A stretch of 64,000 bases of DNA. Origin: Fennellomyces sp. T-0311. Taxonomy: Eukaryota; Mucoromycota; Mucoromycetes; Mucorales; Lichtheimiaceae. The notes under the pieces were generated by a model that was not told where the DNA came from, ran no database searches, and saw nothing but the letters and a program-made list of their open reading frames with translations. The position numbers were made by a program, and so were the translations under genes. Location of the stretch: assembly GCA_025266875.1 (NCBI GenBank), contig JALLLT010000017.1:776189-840188 (forward strand), read 5' to 3'. Of this stretch, positions 11,129 to 24,516 are shown one piece after another; position 1 is the stretch's first letter; each line of letters starts with the position of its first letter.

Positions 11129-12686
11129 TTATTCATTCGCGTCGATTTCCATGCGATCTTCTACGGGCTTGTCTTTGTTTCTGGGGCGGCGCAGAGTAGC
11201 AACCAGCGCATCGAACCGGCTAAAGTTGTTCTGGTCCTTTACAAACGCCTGGTGCGCCTTTTCTTGCAAGTGCTACACAAACAAGGGTTACAAAAACGAA
11301 GCCATGTCATACCCGTCGCATTGTGCCGTACCTCTTTCAGGTTGCTGTACCGCTTGTTGCAGTTCTCGCACCAGTGCATCTCCTGCTCGAGCTTCCTTTG
11401 TGCCAGCGCCTTCCGACGGTCTTCCTGAGGCTTGTCTTTTTCCTTTTCCTTGGCGTCGGCTGTGTCCTTAGCGCTGGCCGTCTGGTTCATGGCTGCCGTT
11501 TTCAGCAGTGGCCGTGATTTTCCGTTCGCGCGACTGTCGACCATGCGTCTGTCCAGCCTTGCCAGACATTCGTCCTGGTTGTTGTCCATGTAGACTTTGG
11601 TAGTGGATTCGGATGTGGATACGATGCGAGAGGTGGCGAGGATCCGCGTGCTTCGAGAAGGGGCATTTACAGATTGTGAAGGGCAGATGCCGGATGCTTT
11701 TAAATGGGATGATGAATGCTGGGTGGTGTTGTTTGGATGGCGTGCGTCGAGGGGTGTATTCGAAGGTATCGCGGCTTTGGATGAGTCCAGCAACGGCTTG
11801 GCAAACAGATGCTGTTGCGCGCTTGCTTTGGCAGGTTGCTGCGACAGAGGACGAGCATTTTCCTTATCCTCCTCCTTGGCTTGCCCTTTGACGGGCTGTG
11901 AGAGTGGCTGCTGCGGTGGTCGCGGCGGCATGCGGGTGTACGGTGATTTACCTGGTGGAACGCTTTTCAGATACGGCGCTTGTTGCCATTGCGCGTATTC
12001 CTTGACAGCGACCGGCCGATGGACACCGCGCATGTCTTCCACGGAGATATAATAGTGTTTGAACGGCACAAATTCAGGCCTCGCCGCCTTTGCGTCCGTC
12101 CGATTCGACGTGCCACCGTGATTGGTACCCACCCCAAACTTCTTTTCGTCTTCCAATATTCTTCCAATGGCCTTTCGGTTCGCGCGATGACCGATCCGGT
12201 GACCGTGCACCATGCTCTGGAGTGTCTTGTTCATATCTAAATTTCGTTCAGCAAAGCGTCCCTGCAAACCGCCCAAAAGCAACTCACAGTCGAGACTCCA
12301 TATTTTCATGTTCCATTTCATCGCATTGGCAATAATCGTATCGTTCGACCGTGCGTTTTCTCCCGAGGCCGTGAGTTTGCCTGGAATGGGTTTGGTCGTC
12401 ACAACATGCGTGCATTTACTAGAAAAGAAAGCTTCGACAGACTAATGCGCAGCGTATGAGTAATTCCATGGCTTGTCCAAAAGAGATGGCTTACGGAATC
12501 AAGAAGCGTTAACCGATCCCGTATCTTCTTTTGCTGCTGGTCATCAATGTTATCCAGGTAGAATTTGTACTGAGAGAATTGCTGTCCACTTATGGAATCG
12601 GGAACAGTTGTGGCAGCCGGTGGTGTGTTTTCATTAGGTGTGGTGGGAGCAAGAGCTGCGCGAGTGCCGTCAATAGGTCGTTCCAT
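11129..12686 (-). CDS. DBF4: Dbf4, regulatory subunit of Cdc7 kinase (DDK)
   Basis: On the minus strand the model joins 12686-12495, 12441-11332 and 11272-11129 (481 aa). Dbf4 binds and activates Cdc7 kinase, which phosphorylates Mcm2-7 to fire replication origins. Three conserved motifs appear in order. The N-terminal BRCT-like motif N runs across the first intron (FYLDNI...LTLLDS then SVEAFFSSKCTHVVTT). Motif M, the Cdc7-binding segment, reads RPEFVPFKHYYI...EDMRGVHRPVAVKEY. The C-terminal motif-C zinc finger (WCENCNKRY then HLQEKAHQAF) is completed across the second intron. The acceptor after 12442 was chosen because only it keeps frame and restores the VEAFF motif. The region between motifs M and C is low-complexity, rich in P, Q, S and K. 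Confidence 0.95.
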
Positions 12687-15164
12687 TATATGGCGTTGTA
12701 CGGTATAGTCGATGGACACACAGGAGCATGCACACTCACAAAACACACAGGGCGCGTAAAAAGGGAAGGTCGATTTGCGTCGGAATCGGCTCGAAAAAAT
12801 ATTTTGTTGGCATGGTCCCACCGCTAAAAAGGAGCAGTGTCGATCAGTTTCCGCGTGGAGAGAAACATCAACTGCTAATACGCTATCCTTTGCCCAGAAT
12901 CCTTGTCGCATGCATGCTTTATCCAACACACTCCTCTTCCAGAGCCGCCTGATTCATAGCCTTTGCTACCAACCTGATTATTTCATGATATCTTTTGCGC
13001 ATCGTAAAGAGACTACGTATGACATTGAGACGCATTGACTTTTAATTACGTGGTAGCTACTTGAAAATAAGCTATTGCTATCAGTCTACTTTGACCTACA
13101 TTAAGCAGCAGAGCTCTTATTACCAAAGTATAGGCCAGCTAGTTCCCGCCAGCTTTACCAGTAATGCGTAGCCCTTTGATATGATCACCTATTTGCAATC
13201 TTTGGTCGCTCAACAATCTGTGTTAATCAACAGCAATAAAATTTTACTTCATAATATTTGATGTCATCAACACCTTGAGGTGAATACCGCGGGTTGATGC
13301 TAACGAAGATTTACCGTAGTTCCCATCTTGTAGCAGACTTGGAAATTTCAAGTCATTGATCTGATTATTAGCACTACATTCTATCCATTAATAATAACAT
13401 AATAGGTACATATTCTTTTTATAAATAAGTAACAGTCAGTCTTTTTCTGGGTAGAAAATGTTAAAGTGTTACGTTTTTTCTTTGAACATGTGCTTTTTGG
13501 GTCGAAAACCCATTTTTTTTATTGTATGGATGATGATATCTTTGTACGGCCGTACATATTATACCAACGATGAGATGAGAGGTGGAGCAAAGAGAAGTTT
13601 GAAAGTGGGAAAAGTGAGTGAAATGAATGCAAGATATTCTTGCTTTCTGTATGTGCTTATGCCATTGTCAGACGGAGATCAGGATGATTGACTGACAACT
13701 GCTCAACGCGGTAGTCACCTTATTTTGCTGTGAACGTATTAGCAAACGAGTCATTGTATATCGATAGCATCGGTTACACCTACTTTCATAAGCACAAGCG
13801 TAGCACCAGCTTCCTGAGAAGTAGCATCGGTGGCGGGAGCAATAGTTTCTATCAATGTCGGGGCGACTGTTGCAGACATTGGATCTATCGGTGCCATCGG
13901 TTGCATAGACACCATGCTCGGCGGAAAAGTTGGCTGCAGTCATTGTCCTTGTGGTAAGATGAGCAGAGAGGTACGGCCTTTCCAGAGAAAAAGAGGACCC
14001 TTTATATAAAGAAATGTGAGATTACAGTCGTCAATAGGATATAACCTACTAATGTACCCCAACTCTTTCATTGTTCTCTTCTGACAACTATCCAGAATCC
14101 CTTGGATCGTGCTATACCATTGGTAAAAAGTGCCCAGCTTGCGCTTTTTGTGGCCATTAGACTCACAGTCAAGCATCACCTTCGCTCTTGTCATCGAAAA
14201 GCCTACGCAATGTCTTGATCCTTTCTTCATTCGGCGACAGATACTACCAGGAATACGTAGCGAAAAAATGAGACTAGCAACACTTTTGGAACGCGGTTAA
14301 GTAATTGCGCCAACAGAGTATCTCTACTACAATAATACGTATATTGACTTGTGAGTACTTTAAGCTATTCAAATAAAGCTCAAATGTTTACTCATGACAG
14401 AAGAAATTAAACGCGGTGACAGCTCAAGAAGGTAGGCTTGGTAACAAAAAGTTATCTTGCTATTAGCACAACATGTTGCTAATACTGGTAAGGCAAAGTG
14501 GGATGATGAGCTGATAATGCATACGCAATTGATGCTTCTGCAGGCATTCTTTATCATTGGGTTGCTTCTTGATCAGTTAGCCATACTTTACATACGAATT
14601 TTCTCTGCTTTTCCTTGTTGTATATTTACGAGTGATAACTCTCTGGAGAACTTCGGTTTAAAAGAATAGAATGGAGGTATGTCTTACAATTTCTTGTCTA
14701 GTTCTGTTAATAAGATGACAAAAGGAAGAGAAAACAAAAGCAGGCTGAAATTAGAGAATCATTAGCTATGAAGAGTATTAGATAGCTTAAGAATCTATGT
14801 CGTTCTATATCCAGCGTAATCGGGCCCTTGGATCAATTGAATTGCATAAATGTTACCAGCGATAGCTTAAGAATAATCACTTTACTGTGTTTGTTCCTTT
14901 GCTCTCTTCTTTCATAAATGCGTCCATAAAGGACCTTATGGATTTCACAAACTTCTCCATCTTCAACTACACTAACCACTTCGCTTATCCTTCGGAATTT
15001 CAAACAATAATCAGCAGCTCAGAAGAGAACCGTAACCTTATCTAGGAACAGGAACACCAAGAGCCTGGTCAGACATGTAATGCTGGAATGGCTCATTGAT
15101 CGTTGGTATCGGTGTACCAAGTGGAGCATAGAAACAAGTTCCGTGAGGCAACACCAGCCTTTTA
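12687..15164. other. Gene-poor region, no supported gene
   Basis: This holds the DBF4 promoter and then AT-rich DNA. A few frames look slightly coding-like. One is a Pro/Ala/Thr-rich minus-strand frame at about 13,730-13,930; another is a 96-codon minus-strand frame at 13,940-14,230. They do not join by clear splice sites and I recognise no domain in them. They may be decayed gene pieces. Confidence 0.5.
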
Positions 15165-15490
15165 GGACGGGGTAATGCCCAAGTTTCTTAGGAACGCGGT
15201 GCCGAGCCGTCACGGATGACGCAACTCGGCCCTGTATTACAGACAAATAGCACGCGAAGAAGAGCTGCATCATCAGAAAAGAAAGAAGAGAGCACCTTTT
15301 ACGTCACGAGGAGCAGCGCCAGTTCTTACTTGTGCTGACATTGCTCGTGGAGGCGTAGGATAATACGAGAGACCGCATTCAAGCAACGCGAGGAGCGTTA
15401 TAACGAAAGTCGGTCTGTGTGATCTTGACCTCCCAACCCAATTTTTTCGTCTTCTTTTATCGTACTCTTCTCTTTTAATTACAATATAAT
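15165..15490 (+). repeat. Relic of a Ty3/Gypsy-like element: 3' ORF tail plus LTR start
   Basis: This stretch is a diverged, broken copy of the right-hand end of the intact retrotransposon at 42571-51497. Nucleotides 15165-15300 read, with an internal stop, as MPKFLRNAVPSRHG...RNSALYYRQIAR. This matches LRKLLRNVVPNYHERRNLVAHYRQMAR near the C-terminus of that element's fourth ORF. The word GACCGCATT follows at 15371-15379 (copy at 51061-51069), then a purine-rich GCGAGGAGCG. From about 15400 an LTR-like start reads TATAACGAAAGTCGGTCTGTG (intact: TGTAACGAGTAAAGTCGGTTTGTG) and runs into a T/C-rich tract. The rest of the relic element is gone or unrecognisable. Confidence 0.75.
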
Positions 15491-18400
15491 AGTAACTAAC
15501 CGAAAATTAATGTCACTGACTATAAATATCAACAAACACTCACAAGATGGCATAAGGACTCTGCCAAATTGGTTTCAATGACCAAAGTCATAATTCCGAT
15601 TCTCCGAGGTACAGTACCATATTTGACGTTAGGGGGTCGCTTGAAAAACTGGCAACCAGGCATGCCCTGTTCATGCGAAAATATCGGTCAGATCAAGCTT
15701 ACTTTTTAGATAAACCTTCTTCTGTATGTCGCGATATTACCTGAAGCTCAACCAATAGGCCTAGATAGCAATGTGTTTTATATATCTCGACACTTCGATC
15801 AAATTTGATCCAATCTTTACCCGGTTTTGTCTCAAAAATGCCTGTGGTACTCTCATTCATGAGTGATCAATTGCAAATCGAGGCGCCCGACAAAATAGGT
15901 ACGGTCGATGACCGCTTGGTTCATGGCAGCATGAATGTTTATTCAGGCTGTACTTTCGTACAAGAAGCCAATAGTTAATTGATGAAAAGACATCGTACAC
16001 CCTGACAAATACAGAGACTACGATGCCTTTTTCGGCGACATAAGCGGGGCTTTAGATTGGAATCAATGGATCATGAGAGTAGCAAAATATTGCGATTCTA
16101 CTCATTACTGTAAACCAGACAACCACACTCAATTCCTCTCATCCTGGTGCCACTCTCTCTCACTGAAGAATGCGACGAGTGTGATATAATGGAAACTATA
16201 TTTAGCAATGTGACTGAGATGCTAGAGGATGGTCTCTTTGTTGGCTATAGCTACACTTATTCCTCTCAAGTTGCAAGAAAGCCGATTGATGGGTCCTTGT
16301 ACAAATTATCTGTAAGGCGTTTTTCAAACACTTCCAGAATTATGAGACGCGCATGACTTTTGTATTAAAAAGCAAAGTAAACGTCTAGTATCTGTATCTC
16401 GCTTTTACCCGTGTACAAAAGCGCAGGTACTGTTCATGCGCTTTTATATGTCTATATATTCAAATCGCACTATTTTTACCCATACATAACCACGAAACTT
16501 TTCCAATTGAGTAAAGTTTTCTCAAGCCAAAAGAAAGCGCATATCACTATTATGTTTCTGCGCATAAAGTCGTTAGCCATAGCCCGCTAAAAGATATAGA
16601 TGCTTCAAGTATGTATGATAATGATCCTTTACATTCAGCACCAGTAGCAGCTGCTGCAGGGACTTCTATGATACAATATGCAGTATAAGGTCAAGACAAC
16701 GAATCAAACACGGCGACGACCTTAAAAAAAGGCGACATGATAACGCAAAGTTTGCTCGAAGTAGATAGAGAATTGAAAAGTACATGCAAATCACAACAAA
16801 GACCACCCCGTCGGCCAGAATATGTGCTTGCAGAAACTATATATAATACATGTCCTATCAAATACGACAGCATCTACTAGAAATTAGCTACGATGTCTTA
16901 CGCGTAATCTAAAAGCATAAGTATGAGAGGTTAAAAAGTAAATACTGACTCGCTACGAATTTGTTTACATACATACATTACTTTATCTATCCCGTCGCCT
17001 TCAAGTTGTTTGACCCTCTTCCAACTGATGTCTACATACTGCGCGTCCGTTTTGACTTGAATAATAAATTGCATACCTAGAAGATTTCAGTATGAAGATA
17101 TACGACTTAAGTGAACTATATTTATTCTTATGCGATTTTTTTTCGCTATGTACCACTTTTATGTATGATGGGCATCATAACTTTTGCATAAGGTAATGTT
17201 TAGTTACTTGTTTCGTTGTGCTACCTTATGCTGCTGGATCATCGGATTCCCAAACCTGTAGTTTGAGTTACACACGTCCGTGTATTTTGCACCACCTCCT
17301 TGTCATCGCTGGCCCCCTTTTGCACTCAGCCTGTGGTTTCATTCATGGATTAATCCAAAAACAGTAAGCTCTTTCCGCTCTTTTTTTCTTAATACGCAAG
17401 CGCCACTTTTTATATAAAATAATTAGGAGTAGTAAGTATGATCGTCGAAGCTCCTATAAGATTCATGCAAAGTATATTTAAAGTACAAAGCAATTGAATC
17501 ATTTCTTGGGATAATAATAAAGAAAAGAAATTGGTTTTCGCAAATGTCGGAAGCGACCATGTCGCACCAAAACCAAGGTTGCCATGTTGAAGATCCTGTT
17601 GGGATGGGAGATATGCAGTGTAACCGAGTACTACAATCTTGCCAATGTGACGTTTTTACCTTTAATTCAGCATTAAATTGGCATGTCTGGCAATTAACGG
17701 AGAACATACCGATATATTATCGAGAGTTACAGATGATAAACAATTCATAGTCATACGTATACGCACGCAAATGAGGTCAGAGGTTTTCCAAAGGTCAGCA
17801 ACATGAAGAATTTATTTGCATAGATTGGTAAGGGATTGTGTATCATATATGCCCATCCGGTTGGCGAACACTGGAAAATCAAGCAGCTTACTGATTCTCT
17901 AAAATCCACTATTACGTAATACCACTTTGAAAGATGCGCGGCCTGCATCTGAAGGTGATAACCATCGAACGAATTAAAACGTTGGTGTTGCAAGTTTATG
18001 CCAAGCGCATACTTCTCTTAAGATCTTGGATTTAAATAAAGGTTACATCGAAGAATATTACTGACAACGACAGAGGCTCACTTTCCGCTTTCGGGAAAAA
18101 TCATTGGATACAGCATGATATATTAGCAAAAAGCAACCCCGCGAAAGAGCATTGTACCGCAACGTGTCTGAACACCAAATTGTGCCGAGCCGAAAATTCG
18201 CTGACCTGCGCTCCATATACAATTTAGCATTTAAACTTTCCACTTAGCGCATCCATGTACGCTTTTTTGTAGTTTTGCTGGCTAAAGCATCAGCAGTAAA
18301 ATAAAGTATTTCAGGGAGCCACTTTATACTTTTATGATGAAGAAACCATAAGGTTATAGTTTTAAGCTTCTTTATAACACAGTCCATCCTTTTGCAGATG

Positions 18401-19295
18401 TGGTGTGATGATCGCCACATAAACCAACCGATCATCTGTTTTACTCCCCAGAATATGTGTGGACTTTAATTCTGATTGGGTGACAGAAAGCGTGGTCTCG
18501 GACCTGCAAAAGCATGATTTCTTTCGGTTGAATCCCCCGGTAACCATAAACCGGAAGCCGCTGACTTCTTCCTTTTGTCAAGACTGTGTTACACGTGAAT
18601 GTAGTTGCTTAAACACATGTAATTATAAAAATATATATATAAACAAATAGTGAACTACCTTGCCGCTGTTCTCAGCGCTTTATAAAGGGGATCGTTGCCA
18701 TGCTTTCCTTCTCTATTGCCAGGTAACCAAAACTGGAGCTGGGCCCGTCAATTTTGATACGTCCAAACTGCACGCAAATGTACTACCATGAATGTCGGCC
18801 GATGACAGGGCGGAGTAGAAACGGCGCATGTTCATGGCCATTGCACAACAGCAGGAGCAAAAGATAGAGCGATAGACGGTAGCAAGATGCGTTGGACGAT
18901 GAGATGAAGGGGAACGATGAAAAAGGAAGGAAAGTGGTTGGGCGAGACTTGGCTATTACAGGCGCGTGCCACGAAAAAGAACAAGCCGAATCTTTCAGCA
19001 TGGTGGATGGCAAAAAGAGCCGCTAAAGGCAGAAAAAAAAAAGAAGCTGCAGCAAACGAGCTCCTGCAAAAGGCTTTTTAACCTCTCTCTCTTTTACTTT
19101 TTTGCAAGATCCCTTTTCCTCATCTCATTCCTTTCGCTTCCACGCTTTCCTTGAGCACACGTTTTCCCTCTTCTCTCTCCCCTCGCGATCGCTTGACGGG
19201 CGTCATTCATCTTCTTACACTCATTCACGAAAACAGGGGCTTGCCCTCGTTATCACTTTAGTTTTTTTGGCGCACCCCTCTCTCCCCCGACCACC
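15491..19295. other. Gene-poor AT-rich region with one possible decayed gene (15,839-16,356)
   Basis: No intact gene is supported. Between 15,839 and 16,356 three plus-strand frames in succession look like protein: MPVVLSFMSDQLQIEA..., HPDKYRDYDAFFGDISGALDWNQW..., and EECDECDIMETIFSNVTEM.... They lie in different frames without usable introns between them. They may be a decayed gene or chance. The last ~250 bp before 19296 is pyrimidine-rich and is probably the 5' leader of CDC24. Confidence 0.4.
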
Positions 19296-22142
19296 ATGCA
19301 ACCGGCACACATCGATTCGCCTATTGCTACGGATTCCGTAACGAACAAACCCCCTTCACAAAAAGCTTCGTTGTACCACACATGTCGAGCGGTGTTAAAC
19401 GGTCTAGCCGCCGTGCCTGGCTTCGATATCTATCTTGCCATGGATCCCGAACACGCCGCCGACGATCCGCCCAAAAGCAACGATCCGCTAAGCAAACTAT
19501 GGTTTATATGCAGACAAGGGGCAAGTCTATGCCTCCTCTTCAATACCCTAATGCCCGAGAACGCCATTCAGCTCCAGCAGCCCAATGGTGATCTCTTGAA
19601 ACCCAAGGCATGCGTCTATCACTTTATTATTGCCTGTCGCGACCATCTTGGTCTGGATCAGGATGGCTTGTTTACGGTGACGGACCTCTATCAGGACGAC
19701 ACGAATGGATTTGTCAAGGTTCATTGCGTCTTCTTCGTGTTTTTTCTTTCTTGGTTATTAACTGCCTATTAGGTCGTAAACACCATGCGAAAAATACTCG
19801 AACTTCTCGAGGGAAACGGCACAATTTCCATTAAACACCATCGTCGTCACTCCAGTACCAGCACGCCAAAGGACACCCGTGGAAAAGTCGTGACCGAACT
19901 ACTGGAAACAGAACGCAAATATGTACAGGATCTTGAATCACTTCAGGTAAATAAACGAATATGCATGAGCGACAAGACGCGTTAAGCTTATGCCCTCATC
20001 TCCTGCTTTTTTATACAGTACTATATGCGGGAAGCGCAGGCACAAAAGGTGCTTCCACCAGACACATTGCACCAACTGTTCGGTAACCTAAACGCATTGG
20101 TAGATTTCCAGCGACGCTTCTTGATCCACGCCGAAGATAATGCGGACAGGGCGCCGCAAGATCAACGATTTGGCAGCTTATTTGTGCAGCTGGAGGACGC
20201 TTTTTCGGTGTACGAGCCATTCTGCGCTAATTTCCAAACTGCGCAAGCATTGGTGGTCCAAGAGACAGCCAAGCTGCAGAAATTAGCGGATATCATGTCG
20301 CCTACATACGAATTGCCATCTATGCTTATCAAGCCCGTGCAGCGCGTATGCAAGTATCCATTGCTTCTTCAGGAGCTCGTCAAGTCGACTCCTGAGGACT
20401 GGTCCTACTACGCCGAGATGAAAATGGGTCTGGAAGCCATCCAGCGTGTCGCCAGCAAAGTCAACGAGACAAAACGTCGACAAGAAAACATGGTGTTTGT
20501 CGACGATCTGAAACGACGCATTCTGGATGAATCCTGGAAAGGGGCCATCCCTTCGTACGGATGTTTGCTGTTGCACGAACGGTTTATCATCTATCGTAAC
20601 GATGCGGATTACGATGTGCTGATGTACCTGTTTGAAAAATCACTATTTATCTGCAAGGAGGAAAAGGATGTGCCCAAGAAATCAAACACCATCTCGGTGA
20701 AAAAGAAAAAGCCGACTAAAGAAGGGGGTTTGCAGGTCAAGGGCCGCATTTTCATTTCACAGATTGCGCAGGTTACCGATATAAGCCAATCAGGTAAGAT
20801 ACAGGGCTTATTTGTCTGTTTGTTTATTGTTTCATTGACAAGGCGCGCGCTCTCTCTCTCTCTCTCCTTTTATTAATTAATAGGGCAATGGACTCTGCGG
20901 ATCTTCTGGTCAGAACGAGATAGCATCCAGTCGTTCAATCTCAAATCATTCATCCTGAAATGTCGCAACGCCGAGCAGCTTAGACAATGGGAGGCAGCAC
21001 TCAACAAACTTATCCAAAACGAGAAACGCCTTTCACGCGAAAGTCGCGCAGCAGCAGAAGGGTTGGCATGGAAACATCAGCAGACATCCATACCCTCGAC
21101 GCCAGTTTCTACGCAACGATCTGCCGTTCATCCGATGCCCGAATTGTTTTCAGGACACTTGGGTAAATTCGGCGAAGATGACGAAGACGACGACGAATAC
21201 GTCGACGATGAATTGCTTCATTCTAGCGACGAAGAAGATTCTGGATTTTATGGACGGCTGCGCAGTAATTCCCAGAGTGCCCATTCTTATCGTTCACGCA
21301 ATCAATATACTGAAAATGGACATAAATCGTCGCAAAGTTCAGTGTCGCTTCCATCCAGCTGCGCTAACGGCAACCTACGCCATCCTACCATGCCTGGAAT
21401 GACGCTCCCGCCTCTTCCGCGTGATTCAGCCATTGATACATCTCCGGGATATTCATGCTCTCCTCCTATTTCATATCCCTCTTCGCCTCTTACCAACTCA
21501 TACCCCTCCTCACCTTCGGCTTCCACGCGTGCTTCGACAAGCAGCTCAGGATCAAGTCAGATATGGCAGCGCCGTGGTGATACTGGTTTATTACCTACCG
21601 AAATGATTGGCCGCAATACCTTGAATGAAGGCGGGGCTGATGATTATCCGTTTTCTGGAGAAACGGGTATGCATAATACTCGCATGCGCTCACAAAGCAG
21701 TCCTAATATCCATCAGGCACCGCTTTTTGAGGATGCAAAAGATGTGCCCCTGCCAATCAACTCGCGGACGCTCTATTACCATCAGCAGCAGAAGCGACTC
21801 AGCAGCGGGTATCAGTATGAGGATCCTCCTCCTCCCCAACAGCAACTACTTGGCAACGTCAAAGTCAAATTAAACTATATGGATGGCGTTTATGTGATAG
21901 TAGTACCGCTGGACATCAACTACAACGAGCTGGTTGACCGCATCGAACGCAAGGTCCGGTTATACGGGCGGGACATGGATGCGTTGGTCGGACTCAAGTA
22001 TCAAGACGAGGACGGCGATCTGATCACCATAAGCTCTTCGGAGGATGTCCAGATGGGATTCGAGAGTCGCGGCGCCAGTAATACTGTTAGTCTTTTCGTC
22101 GTTACGTCGCCTTCTACTACTACTACTGCCTGTACCAGATAA
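19296..22142 (+). CDS. CDC24: Cdc24-type Cdc42 guanine-nucleotide exchange factor
   Basis: The model joins 19296-19718, 19773-19946, 20019-20793 and 20884-22142 (876 aa). Cdc24 activates Cdc42 at sites of polarised growth and is recruited by the scaffold Bem1 through its PB1 domain. Domains in order are the N-terminal CDC24/calponin-homology-like domain (about residues 25-160; LYHTCRAVLNGL, DPLSKLWFICRQGASLCLLFN), a DH (RhoGEF) domain (about 175-360; VVTELLETERKYVQDLESLQ, then LIKPVQRVCKYPLLLQEL), a PH domain (about 370-520), a Ser-rich, acidic disordered linker, and a C-terminal PB1 domain (KVKLNYMDGVYVIVV, then YQDEDGDLITISSSEDVQ). All three introns are in frame. The ATG sits in a good context (ACCACCATG). 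It lies about 300 bp upstream of the CRAL-TRIO gene on the same strand. Confidence 0.97.
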
Positions 22143-22448
22143 TATGTTTTTTTTTCTTTGCTACTTATTTATTCTTGCTGCAAACTGAGCCCAACCTCCT
22201 TCATTCCCTCATCTCGCATGTAACATCCATACCCTTTCATCTAGCACTCGTTTGAAAATTCATTCCTTTTCAATATATAAAAAGATGCCTTCTAGCATTG
22301 TCGCACGTGGTTCTCGTCTTGGCGTCATTATTACTTCGGAGATATTATTTGCCGAATGCAGGCGTTGGAATTGCAACCTTTCGCATTTGCTTGTTTTCGA
22401 TACTTTTCTACACCCCCCATCCGGGCAGTCTTTTGGAATTATTAGCTA
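22143..22448. promoter_or_regulatory. CDC24 3' region and TATA box of CRAL-TRIO gene (22274-22283)
   Basis: The short gap contains TATATAAAAA at 22274-22283, about 170 bp before the chosen ATG at 22449. A short upstream ATG frame begins at 22286, only a few bases past the TATA box, so it is probably not transcribed. Confidence 0.5.
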
Positions 22449-24366
22449 ATGCTAAAGATTCTTCAAGAACGAGCAGTCTTGCTCAATTCGCAATATTCTC
22501 AGCACGAAGACGATATTCGTCGATTAACTGAACGATTGAACCGAGACGTCGAGTTGCTTGGTTTTTCACCAGACGATCTCGACGATGCCAAAGCCTATAT
22601 CAATGACGACGGTAATAATAACAGAAACATGAACCCGGTGCATTTTGGCTCGAGTGATTGACAAGTTGATCGTTAGTGACGATATTTCGATATCTTCGTG
22701 AAGGCAACTTTGACGAGACCACAGCACATGAACGACTGTTGGACACCATACGGTGGCGGCAAGAGTACGGTGTTTCCCGTATGACGTACGAGTCAGTTGC
22801 AAGCGAGTTCTTTGACTGCGGCGGCTTTGCGTTCTTTCACAAACAAGACAAACTGGGTCGACCCGTGGCTGTTGTGCGCATGCGTTATTTTCCGCAGTTT
22901 CAAGATAAATCCAAGAGTCTCACAGAGCTCATGCGACCGTACGCCTGTCTTGTGATGGAGATGGTGCGCAAACTTATGTTTGACATCACATGGGACAATA
23001 GAACGAACGGTGAGCCTTGTGCGTTGGTGTCACAAATGGCCGTCATTATTGATATTGGCAAGGCGCCCTTCATTCCTATTGTAAGGCTTTTTTCCACCAT
23101 TAAGTATTGTTTACTGATTTGAACAAATACGTAGGATGCACAATTGATAAAGACCATGATGGAGTTGATGGACCGCCGCTTTCCCGGGTTTATAGGCTCG
23201 ATTTATGTGATGAATTTCGGATGGATGTATCAGGGCTTGTGGCAAATGGTCAAATATATATTGAGTGACGAAGCACGAAGCCGTATCAGTTTTCCAGCAG
23301 CACAAGAAGTGTTAGAGATTGTTCCTGATGAAAATCTGTTGGAAGGTAATACGGAGCTTAAGGATTGAGGTATGCACGACGGCTAATAACAGCATTTTTT
23401 TTAACAGAACTGGGCGGAGCAGATCCTTATGTTTGGACACTTGAAAGTGATGTGGCTCTGCATAAATATGGAGCAGGTGTTTACAAGGAGGAAGATCAGA
23501 TTGTGTCGGTAGTTGACGAGAATGATGTGGAGGAACGGGTCCCGTCAACGATCCAAGAGCCACAACCCGTATTTACACGCTTATCGCGAAGCACCTCCGT
23601 ATCATCAGATATATTCTTTGATGCCAACGACACATTCGACACAGCCAGTACCAGAAGCGCATATGTAACCCCTGGCAGTATGACACCATTAACAGTAGCT
23701 GCTCCTCCTGAACTGCCCCGCTCACTATGGTTACCGTTGCCTACCAACCAGCAATTTTACAACAGCAACAGTGTATATTACTGGACTGGGCTCCATATGG
23801 GTGCTGCGTTCCTGACTTCATTTGTCGGCGGCCGAAGCAACCAACGCCAGCCGTCGTTCCTTCAGACCAACGCGACGACAAACGACGACTCGCTATCGTT
23901 CGGCATCAACGGATTTGCATTGATGGATCGTTTGATGCTACTGCAGCGAGAACAGGAACAAGACGAAAAAACATACATGCTGCTGGAAGAAGATGAAGAA
24001 ATTATTGAGTTTGAACGGAAACACACCCCACATTTCCCACACCTGTTACCACCAGATGTGCCACAGTCAGCGTATGCTCTTGCCCCTGTGCGTATGCAGA
24101 TACAACGGATCGAGCATCGCATCATCCGACTGACCCGGCGCATCTTCCATTTGTCATTCGCTTACAAGGGAGCTATATACTGGGTCATTCTCTATGTGTT
24201 TTTGCGTGGCCCGGTAGAACATGTGCTACGACGATCACTGGCGAGTCTCTTTACAGCCCCTCAGAAACTATCCTATACAACGGTTGGTATCACTGCAGCA
24301 GTAGCAGCAGCAATTGGTTCCTCCGTCACAGCATCTGTGAGTCGACCTCGTCGTCGATCCACATGA
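22449..24366 (+). CDS. CRAL-TRIO (Sec14-like) domain protein with C-terminal membrane segments
   Basis: The model joins 22449-22611, 22677-23080, 23135-23345 and 23408-24366 (578 aa). Sec14-like proteins bind and exchange phospholipids or other lipids between membranes. The N-terminal helical CRAL-TRIO-N region ends in DVTIFRYLREGNFD (rebuilt across intron 1) and contains TAHERLLDTIRWRQEYGV. The lipid-binding lobe holds GRPVAVVRMRYFP, QMAVIIDIGKAPF, RRFPGFIGSIYVMNFGWMYQGLWQMVKYILSDEARSRI and LGGADPYVW. A long disordered Ser/Thr-rich stretch follows. The C-terminus has a hydrophobic helix near GAIYWVILYVFL and a second Ala/Val/Ile-rich segment close to the end, so the protein is probably membrane-anchored. 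All introns keep frame. The specific lipid is unknown. Confidence 0.9.
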
Positions 24367-24516
24367 GACATATCTCCTCGAAAAGTAACTTGCATGCATC
24401 CCCTTCATTACCCCCAAAAAATACTACATGATTCTCTGCAATCCTTTACCATTGGCATATCTCTTTTTTTTACTTTGCTTGTAATTCCTCAAATATAATA
24501 GTAATCGCATTGTTAT

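Noticed and set aside
13730..14230. Possible minus-strand gene with Pro/Ala/Thr-rich and basic segments
   Set aside because: Frames do not connect through plausible introns and no family is recognised.
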